Source of the DNA: Bacteroidales bacterium | Lineage (GTDB): Bacteria > Bacteroidota > Bacteroidia > Bacteroidales > UBA12077 | Reading direction: 5' to 3' | Length of the DNA: 5,386 bases | NCBI GenBank assembly: GCA_030156305.1 | Contig: JASGMZ010000211.1 | Span: 1 to 5,386, forward strand | In this document: piece after piece, positions 1 through 5,386 of the stretch | How positions within the stretch are numbered: the stretch's first letter is position 1 | Layout: each line of letters opens with the position of its first letter | The notes under the pieces: generated by a model | Databases searched by the model: none | What the model was told of the DNA's origin: nothing | The model's input: only the letters and a program-made list of their open reading frames with translations | Program-made: the position numbers and the translations under genes

Positions 1-3000
1 GCACAGGAAGGAACCCCGTATATTACCCATTTTAAGGAAGTACAAGAGCTGGAAACGCAAAACTGGAGCATTAGTCAAACCAACGAGGATATTATGCTCT
101 TTGCTAACCGCCGTGGAATTTTAACGTTCGACGGACAAACATGGAACCAGCACAAACTACCCTACATTCCTCTGGTTGTTAAAAAAAATCCTTACAACCA
201 AAAAATATATATTGGTGCGAATAATAATTACGGAATCTTAACAAAAAATAACAAAGGGTTGTTTGAATATCACTCGCTTGTTCCCGATACCGCAAATATT
301 GGTTTAATTACCCAAATAAAGTTTACCGATACTACCATTTTCTTTTACGGCGAACAAACCATCACGCGCCATAGCATAAATCATTGGAGTGATTATAAAC
401 GATGGGATGCCGGAAATAAATCGTTTACCGGAATAGTTCTAACCCCTAAAAATACTTTTTTTAATGTTTCGGGCGAAGGGCTCTACCGGCTCGAATGCGA
501 TACGCTCTTTCCCATCGTTACGGGTTTTTATACGGAAAATAGTGAAATACTTTTCAGCCTGCCCTACAACGACCAACGCGTAATTGTGGGTACCGACGAT
601 AGCAAACTATATACTTTTGACGGGATAAAATATTACAATTATACCATTAATGATGACGGTTATTTAAAAGAAAGTATCCTGGCAGATGCGGTAAATATTT
701 CAGATACGTTAATTGCTTTTGCTACCTTATATGGCGGGGTGGAAATTGTCAACAAAAATACGGGTAAAATAGCCTATACCATTAATTATCAAAATGGGTT
801 GCCCGATGATGAGATCTATTCATTAGGAGTGGATAATAATAACGGACTTTGGCTGACCCATGAATTTGGAATAAGCCGGGTGGATTTTAACCTGCCCATA
901 CGCAATTACAGCCATTATCCCGGGTTGGAAGGAAACCTAATTGCCTCTCTTTGGCATAATAACCAACTGTATGTGGCTACCAACGAGGGTGTATATTTCA
1001 TAGACGAAGTAAAAAATTATACGGAGGTAGAAGTTTTGGTGAAAATAAAATCCAAACAGACAAAAAAAAGTACCCCCTCACAAACAAAACCGGAAACTGA
1101 AACGGAACAAGAAGAAGATAAAAAACCTATCCGCAAGTTATTTTCCAAACTATTTGGCCATAAAGAGCAAGAAGATAGCAGCCAAAAAGAACCGGATACT
1201 CCTAAAGAAAAAACTCAAGCGGCTTCTGCAAAACCTCGGTATGTAAAAAAAACGGTTAGCAAACTAAAATCAACACATCACGTTTTTAAGAAAATATCAG
1301 GTATTGATGAAAAATGCAAACAACTGGTATCTACCGAACAAGGAATTTTAGCAGCTGCCAATACAGGATTGTACTACATAAAAAATCAACAAGCCCATAA
1401 AATCATTCATAACAGGAATATTCAATATATCAGCAAACCAACAGCGGGAGAAGATTATTTGTTAGCTACCAATACAGGGATTCTAAAACTATCGTTTAAG
1501 GATAACGAATGGATTTCATCAGGCTTTGCTGTTGATTTTCAGGAGCCTGTATATTCTATCCATAAAACAGGAAATACGGTATGGTGTGGTGGAATCAATA
1601 AAGCTTACCAGATAAAAACGGATAGCCTGGGACAAACGGTTTCGTTCAAGAGTTACAAAGCCCAAACTGATTTCCCTGAGACATATTATTTGGATCGTAC
1701 CAACGACACCATTTTTCTTTTTCTTGAATCAGGAATATTTTTTTACCATGAAAAAACAGACTCTTTCAAAACTTATCCACTAGAAAATGTACTCTCGTCA
1801 AACCTTAAATTTATCCTTGTGGAACAAGGAATTCCATGGATTTATCATCAGCACCGGTGGCAATGTTTAAACAGGAACAAACCCTGGTCGGATTTTGAGC
1901 AATCATTACTCAAATTATTTGAGGATATCAATGCCATCCATACGGATTCTCAAAATAACCTGTGGGTCATTAACAATAATTCGGAAATCTATAAAATAAC
2001 GCATAATGCAGACTATCATTCGAAATCCTCTTTCGATGTTTATCTAAAAAGTATAACCAATGAAAAAGGATTACATTTTGCATTATCGGATTTAGTGTTT
2101 GAACCAGACAATAATGCGATTTATGTAAATATCACAGCCCCCAGCTATTTAAAAAAACAATCCACTCAATATCAGTATTTTATTGAAGGATTGATGAATA
2201 GCTGGTCGAAATGGAGTACCAATCAAACCATAAACTTAATCGTAAAGCCCGGACGATATACCTTACATGTAAGGGCAAAAGATATTTTAGGAAATAAAAG
2301 CCAGATTAAATCCATTCAGTTTACGATAAAACCACCGTTTACCAAAACGCTAGGGTTTTATATTTTCATGGGAATCGTAATCCTTATGGGTTTTTATTTA
2401 ATATATAAGCTAAGGCAAAAAAAATTAATTCATGACAAGAAAATTTTAGAGCAAAAGGTCAAACAACGAACCCTTGAAATACAAGAACAGAAAGCAGAAA
2501 TTGAGGCCCAGCGGGATGAGCTGGAAGCTCAACGCGACGAGATTTTAAGTCAAAAAGATAATATCACAGATAGTATAACCTACGCAAGTAGGATTCAAAA
2601 AGCCATGCTCCCGATGAATGAGCATTTTGATCAATCATTTAAAGACCATTTTATTCTCTACAAGCCACGCGACATTGTGAGTGGTGATTTTTACTGGATT
2701 GCTGAAGATACGGAAAAAATTTATTTTGCAGCTGCTGATTGTACAGGCCATGGTGTTCCCGGAGCTTTTATGAGTATGCTTGGTATTTCGTCTTTGAATG
2801 AAATTATTAGCGGGGATAAACAGAAATTAACCGCTGCCAAAATTTTAAATCTGCTACGCGAAAAAGTGAAATTTTCACTACATCAAACCGGAAAAGAGGG
2901 AGAAGCAAAAGACGGAATGGATATCGCCCTGTGTATTTTAGACAAAAAAACAATGATCCTTGAATATGCCGGAGCGTACAACCCTTTGTATCATTTCAGA

Positions 3001-3315
3001 AACGGGAAACTTAATGAATATAAAGCCGATCGTATGCCTATCGGCATTTATCATATGGAAAAAGAAACATTTACCAATCACGAAATAACGATAATGCCAG
3101 GGGATACAATTTATCTTTTTTCTGATGGATATGTGGATCAATTTGGAGGGCCTGCACAAACAAAATTTAAATCTGCCAACCTGAAAAAACTCTTCACAGA
3201 AATTGTAAATCAACCTATGGATAAACAAAAAGAGATACTGGAAGAAAAATTTAACCAATGGAAAGGAGATTTAGACCAGGTAGATGATATCATACTAATT
3301 GGAATAAAATTTTAA
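1..3315 (+). CDS. Membrane-anchored sensor protein phosphatase: propeller repeats, Y_Y_Y domain, one TM segment, coiled coil, SpoIIE/RsbU-type PP2C domain (5' partial)
   Basis: The frame is open from base 1 to the TAA at 3313-3315, giving 1104 visible residues. The first ATG (base 94) lies inside the conserved first propeller blade (NWSISQ...IMLFANRRGIL), so the real start is upstream. Visible residue 1 begins AQEGTPYITHF, which looks like the region just after a signal-peptide cleavage site. Domains in visible numbering: two-component-regulator-type beta-propeller repeats at about 20-340 (GLPDDEIYSLGVD...GLWLT at 266-286) and about 430-680 (DINAIHTDSQNNLWVI at 642-657); a Y_Y_Y domain at about 690-780 (YQYFIEGLMNSWSKW, then PGRYTLHVRAKD); a hydrophobic membrane helix at about 784-804; a coiled coil at about 809-855; and a PP2C phosphatase domain at about 860-1104. 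The expected metal-binding acidic residues are present: D896 (SGDFYW), D913 (ADCTGHG), D1042 (FSDG) and D1095/D1096 (QVDDI), with DGMDIAL at 971-977. By family knowledge, such proteins sense a periplasmic signal and dephosphorylate a serine/threonine-phosphorylated cytoplasmic protein, often an anti-anti-sigma factor. The ligand and substrate cannot be read from the sequence. The phosphatase call is strong; the physiological role is unknown. Confidence 0.93.
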   Translation, partial: AQEGTPYITHFKEVQELETQNWSISQTNEDIMLFANRRGILTFDGQTWNQHKLPYIPLVVKKNPYNQKIYIGANNNYGILTKNNKGLFEYHSLVPDTANIGLITQIKFTDTTIFFYGEQTITRHSINHWSDYKRWDAGNKSFTGIVLTPKNTFFNVSGEGLYRLECDTLFPIVTGFYTENSEILFSLPYNDQRVIVGTDDSKLYTFDGIKYYNYTINDDGYLKESILADAVNISDTLIAFATLYGGVEIVNKNTGKIAYTINYQNGLPDDEIYSLGVDNNNGLWLTHEFGISRVDFNLPIRNYSHYPGLEGNLIASLWHNNQLYVATNEGVYFIDEVKNYTEVEVLVKIKSKQTKKSTPSQTKPETETEQEEDKKPIRKLFSKLFGHKEQEDSSQKEPDTPKEKTQAASAKPRYVKKTVSKLKSTHHVFKKISGIDEKCKQLVSTEQGILAAANTGLYYIKNQQAHKIIHNRNIQYISKPTAGEDYLLATNTGILKLSFKDNEWISSGFAVDFQEPVYSIHKTGNTVWCGGINKAYQIKTDSLGQTVSFKSYKAQTDFPETYYLDRTNDTIFLFLESGIFFYHEKTDSFKTYPLENVLSSNLKFILVEQGIPWIYHQHRWQCLNRNKPWSDFEQSLLKLFEDINAIHTDSQNNLWVINNNSEIYKITHNADYHSKSSFDVYLKSITNEKGLHFALSDLVFEPDNNAIYVNITAPSYLKKQSTQYQYFIEGLMNSWSKWSTNQTINLIVKPGRYTLHVRAKDILGNKSQIKSIQFTIKPPFTKTLGFYIFMGIVILMGFYLIYKLRQKKLIHDKKILEQKVKQRTLEIQEQKAEIEAQRDELEAQRDEILSQKDNITDSITYASRIQKAMLPMNEHFDQSFKDHFILYKPRDIVSGDFYWIAEDTEKIYFAAADCTGHGVPGAFMSMLGISSLNEIISGDKQKLTAAKILNLLREKVKFSLHQTGKEGEAKDGMDIALCILDKKTMILEYAGAYNPLYHFRNGKLNEYKADRMPIGIYHMEKETFTNHEITIMPGDTIYLFSDGYVDQFGGPAQTKFKSANLKKLFTEIVNQPMDKQKEILEEKFNQWKGDLDQVDDIILIGIKF
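1033..1275 (+). other. Charged low-complexity insertion inside the periplasmic propeller region of the sensor phosphatase
   Basis: Visible residues about 345-425 interrupt the propeller repeats with a stretch dominated by Lys, Glu, Gln, Thr, Ser and Pro (for example KPETETEQEEDKKP). It contains one small hydrophobic and basic island, PIRKLFSKLFGHK, at residues 375-387. Recognisable propeller-like sequence resumes around HHVFKKISGIDEKCKQLV. The reading frame is continuous through it, so it is part of the protein and not a frameshift. It probably forms a flexible linker or exposed loop between two propeller modules. Its function is unknown. Confidence 0.75.
2476..2559 (+). repeat. Four consecutive heptad repeats in the signalling helix between the membrane and the phosphatase domain
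   Basis: Visible residues 826-853 divide into four 7-residue units: EIQEQKA, EIEAQRD, ELEAQRD and EILSQKD. Each starts with Glu followed by Ile or Leu, and has Gln at position 5 and Lys or Arg at position 6. The middle two differ by one residue in protein but use different codons, so this is an old or selected protein repeat and not a recent DNA duplication. It would form a parallel dimeric coiled coil that passes a conformational change from the membrane helix to the conserved entry segment DSITYASRIQKAMLP of the phosphatase. Confidence 0.85.
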
Positions 3316-3326
3316 AAGGACAATTT

Positions 3327-3983
3327 TTAAAAATTATATTTTTTCAAAAATTTATCGCCTCCGGTACGGGTTTTTAAAATTTTTCGCAGCTCCCTTCGGG
3401 TAGGATTTAAAAAATACCGGGTGTCTTGTTCTTTGGAGGTATCGTTATATTCTTTAACGGAGGTAATAGATTTTATTTTATCAATGTCTTCTTTCGTTAA
3501 AATATCATCATACTCCAGGGTATCACCATTCAGATACAAAATTTTAACTTTCCAATATTCACCGGTATCTCTGGAATTTAAAAAATAAACATTCCTGTAT
3601 TCACGTAAAAGTTGATCTTCCGATATTTCAAACTGTACCTCATCTTTCCATGAAAATATATTCACCGAATCACCAAACGATTTCACTTTAATGTGCCAAT
3701 TATCGGTAAAGAGAAAACTCGTATCTTTTGGTAACGAGTCTCCTGTTTCCTCTTGAAATTCAACTTTCGACATCCATAATTTTTCATGAAACTGTTTAAT
3801 AACCTTATTTTTATTGATGATAATTACCGAACTATCATCGATTGACATATACTTGCCAATCAATTCATTAGGGAAAGTATCCAAATTTTTTCTTCCTTTT
3901 GGTTGTGGTGTTCCAAACCAGATATAAGAGCCACAGCTTACCAAAAATAAGATGAACAGTAAGATTAATATATCTTTTTTCAT
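3327..3983 (-). CDS. Small predicted lipoprotein of unknown function
   Basis: The gene encodes 218 residues from the ATG at 3983-3981 to the TAA at 3329-3327. The start is chosen because it gives a classic lipoprotein signal: MKKD, a hydrophobic stretch (ILILLFILFL), then the lipobox LVSC with the lipidated Cys at residue 17. A longer reading from a GTG at 4076 would add 31 residues, but these would run through the terminator of the neighbouring gene and bury the signal peptide, so it is rejected. The mature part is small and polar. It has strand-like alternating segments (SSVIIINKNKVI, VNIFSWKDEVQFEIS, WKVKILYLNGDTLEY) and ends in a basic tail (NPTRRELRKILK...KFLKKYNF, residues 193-218). I recognise no enzyme motif. 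A small beta-rich, lipocalin-like fold is possible but is only a guess from the strand pattern. There is no acidic surface-export-like signal after the Cys (GSYIWFGTPQPKG), so a periplasm-facing location is more likely than surface exposure. It converges with the sensor phosphatase gene, with 11 bases between the stops. Confidence 0.85.
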   Translation of the reverse strand: MKKDILILLFILFLVSCGSYIWFGTPQPKGRKNLDTFPNELIGKYMSIDDSSVIIINKNKVIKQFHEKLWMSKVEFQEETGDSLPKDTSFLFTDNWHIKVKSFGDSVNIFSWKDEVQFEISEDQLLREYRNVYFLNSRDTGEYWKVKILYLNGDTLEYDDILTKEDIDKIKSITSVKEYNDTSKEQDTRYFLNPTRRELRKILKTRTGGDKFLKKYNF

Positions 3984-4014
3984 TACAAATGGTTTACTAA
4001 TCTGTTGCAAATTA

Positions 4015-4046
4015 CAAATAAAAATAAGAAAAGTAAAGTTTACAAA
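4015..4046 (-). promoter_or_regulatory. Possible Bacteroidota-type promoter for the lipoprotein gene
   Basis: Reading leftward, TTTG at 4046-4043 is followed after 20 bases by TTTATTTG at 4022-4015. This fits the known Bacteroidota primary-sigma pattern of a TTTG/TTG -33 element and a TAnnTTTG -7 element about 19-21 bases apart, with one mismatch at the second base of the -7 box. Transcription would begin roughly at 4008-4010, leaving a leader of about 25 bases before the ATG. That leader has no clear Shine-Dalgarno sequence, which is usual in this phylum. The region is AT-rich, so a chance match is possible. Confidence 0.4.
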
Positions 4047-4072
4047 AAAAGGGTGCCACAAAAGCAGCACCC
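4044..4072 (-). terminator. Intrinsic terminator of the dipeptidase gene
   Basis: On the minus strand GGGTGC (4072-4067) pairs perfectly with GCACCC (4056-4051) across a 10-base loop, and a run of seven T (4050-4044) follows directly. It lies about 48 bases after the stop codon of the dipeptidase gene and in its direction of transcription. On the plus strand the hairpin is preceded by A and not followed by a T run, so it acts leftward only. It separates the dipeptidase gene from the lipoprotein gene as transcription units. Confidence 0.88.
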
Positions 4073-4119
4073 CCACACTTTAATTATTAACTTAAAAAAT
4101 CAAAAATTATGAAAAAGAA

Positions 4120-5386
4120 TTATTTTTTGGGAATATTTTTTAGTGTTTCCAATAAGAAATCATAAAACTTCTGAACGCTTTCAATATTCACTTTTTCATC
4201 GGGAGAGTGTGGATATTTAATGGTTGGCCCAAAGGATATGGTATCTAATTTGGGATAACTTTCCATAATAATTCCACATTCTAATCCGGCATGTATTCCT
4301 TTTATTTCGGGTACTTTTCCCCATTTTTTATTATATACATCCTGCATAACCTTTAAGATGGGCGAATTGACATTTGGTTTCCACCCAGGATATGCTCCTG
4401 CGTGATTAACCTCAGCACCTGCTAATTCGAATACACAACGCATCATATTGGCCAAATCTTCTTTTGCCGTATCTACAGAACTTCGTTGTAATGATCCGGC
4501 CAGGATAAATCCTTCATCTTTTTTAACTACGGCCAGATTTGTGGATGTTTCAACTAAACCTTCCATCGAATCGCTCATACGCATCACACCGTTTGGACAG
4601 CCATACACACCCTTGATTAAATTATTATGAGTTTTCTCATCTATCACTTTATTGGGCATGTCGGTTTCTTTATAAGAAACGTTAAGGCCAGGTTCTGTAA
4701 CGGACAGCTCTTCTTTAACAATAGGAATAAGTTCATCGATAAAATTTTTGAACTCCCCAACCTGCGCATTAGGAACTACAACAACAGCAAATCCTTCGCG
4801 AGGAATAGCATTCCGTAAATTACCCACCTGGATGTCAGCTAAACGAATATCCAGGGTTTTGTTTACCTGATACAAGAAACGATTTAAAACTTTTGCAGCA
4901 TTTCCTCGTCCTAAGGCAATATCAAGCCCTGAGTGCCCGCCTTTCATTCCTTTCACTTCTATTCGGTAAGCCACCGTATCAGCAGGTACGGCTTCTTCTT
5001 TATAATGAAATTTTGCATTGGTATCTACCCCTCCGGCACATCCAATATATAGTTCACCTTCTTCTTCAGAGTCGGCATTGATTAAAATTTCACCTTCTAA
5101 AAGGCCTGGTTTTAATTTTCTTGCACCGGTCATTCCGGTTTCTTCGTCCACAGTAAGTAAAACTTCAATCGGGCCATGTTCAATATCTTTTGATTTTAAT
5201 ACGGCCAATGCAGCAGCAACACCAATACCATTATCCGCACCTAACGTAGTATCTTTGGCAGTAACCCATTCACCATCAACATAGGCCTGAATCGGGTCTT
5301 TTTCAAAATCGTGTTGGATGTCACTATTTTTTTGTGGAACCATATCGAGGTGTCCTTGCAAGATAACCATTTTACGATCTTCCATC
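4120..5386 (-). CDS. pepD: Cytosolic M20-family (M20C) aminoacyl-histidine / nonspecific dipeptidase, PepD type (5' partial)
   Basis: About 421 residues are visible, ending with TAA at 4122-4120. The first visible Met (5385) corresponds to an internal Met of PepD (GMENRK in the E. coli protein, as recalled), so about 65-70 N-terminal residues lie off the right edge. PepD is a zinc dipeptidase that splits a broad range of dipeptides, including Xaa-His, in the cytoplasm; there is no signal peptide in the visible part. Counting from that Met, all catalytic and metal residues are present: H12 and D14 (GHLDMVP), D51 (LGADNGIG), E81-E82 (VDEETGM), D105 (NADSEEEGE) and H393 (YPHSPDE). Their spacing matches, with a constant offset of 68, the numbering I recall for Vibrio alginolyticus PepD (H80, D82, D119, E149, E150, D173, H461). 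The lid/dimerisation domain is recognised by KGGHSG (148-153) and NAIPREGF (192-199), and HAGLECG lies at 365-371. Nothing suggests inactivation. The role is probably peptide turnover and amino acid recycling. It ends its transcription unit at the terminator downstream. Confidence 0.95.
   Translation of the reverse strand, partial: MEDRKMVILQGHLDMVPQKNSDIQHDFEKDPIQAYVDGEWVTAKDTTLGADNGIGVAAALAVLKSKDIEHGPIEVLLTVDEETGMTGARKLKPGLLEGEILINADSEEEGELYIGCAGGVDTNAKFHYKEEAVPADTVAYRIEVKGMKGGHSGLDIALGRGNAAKVLNRFLYQVNKTLDIRLADIQVGNLRNAIPREGFAVVVVPNAQVGEFKNFIDELIPIVKEELSVTEPGLNVSYKETDMPNKVIDEKTHNNLIKGVYGCPNGVMRMSDSMEGLVETSTNLAVVKKDEGFILAGSLQRSSVDTAKEDLANMMRCVFELAGAEVNHAGAYPGWKPNVNSPILKVMQDVYNKKWGKVPEIKGIHAGLECGIIMESYPKLDTISFGPTIKYPHSPDEKVNIESVQKFYDFLLETLKNIPKK

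Noticed and set aside
94..96. ATG as the start of the sensor phosphatase
   Set aside because: The 31 codons before it are in frame and encode conserved-looking propeller sequence (GTPYITHF, NWSISQ), so the gene begins upstream of the window.
1021..1290. Low-complexity region as a possible frameshift or gene fusion scar
   Set aside because: The frame is continuous, the same type of propeller sequence resumes after it, and codon use is like the rest of the gene. A natural flexible insertion is the simpler reading.
2938..3258. Open frame of 106 codons on the minus strand inside the phosphatase domain
   Set aside because: It lies wholly antisense to the strongly conserved PP2C domain, its translation is rich in Phe, Ile, His and Lys as expected for a shadow frame, and it has no recognisable motif or start signal.
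3984..4119. Possible small RNA or riboswitch in the intergenic gap
   Set aside because: The only stable structure is the hairpin at 4051-4072 followed by seven T on the minus strand, which is fully explained as the dipeptidase terminator. The leader left for the lipoprotein gene is too short for a riboswitch.
4448..5284. Four short plus-strand open frames (60-88 codons) opposite the dipeptidase gene
   Set aside because: All are antisense to the well-conserved PepD coding sequence, they partly overlap each other, and none resembles a known protein. They are shadows of the real gene.
1..5386. CRISPR arrays, tRNA or rRNA genes, insertion sequences or prophage remains
   Set aside because: No regularly spaced repeats, tRNA-like cloverleaf, terminal inverted repeats or transposase or integrase motifs were seen. 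Almost the whole window is accounted for by three ordinary coding regions.

Overview
The window looks like a piece of chromosome from an AT-rich member of the Bacteroidota. Three things point there. The large sensor protein combines propeller repeats, a Y_Y_Y domain, a membrane segment and a PP2C-type phosphatase, an architecture common in that phylum. The start of the lipoprotein gene has no obvious Shine-Dalgarno sequence. A TTTG / TAnnTTTG-like promoter lies in the only sizeable intergenic gap. Species or genus cannot be named from this alone.

Layout: bases 1-3315 (+) are the 3' part of a large gene for a membrane-anchored sensor phosphatase. The coding frame is open from the first base, so its start and most of its signal peptide lie to the left of the window. 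It converges on a small lipoprotein gene of unknown function (3327-3983, -), with only 11 bases between the two stop codons. A gap of about 136 bases (3984-4119) holds a probable promoter for the lipoprotein gene and a clear intrinsic terminator for the gene behind it. The rest, 4120-5386 (-), is a cytosolic M20-family dipeptidase of the PepD type, whose N-terminus lies beyond the right edge.

The three genes do not form a common pathway. The sensor phosphatase is transcribed rightward. The two leftward genes are separated by a terminator and look like independent transcription units. The phosphatase would be expected to act on a phosphorylated anti-sigma antagonist or a similar cytoplasmic partner, but no such partner is encoded here.

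I saw no RNA genes, mobile elements, CRISPR arrays or clearly novel system. The most useful observations are the start correction for the lipoprotein gene, the charged insertion inside the sensor's periplasmic region, the heptad-repeat signalling helix, and the terminator whose T-tract appears to double as part of the next gene's promoter.
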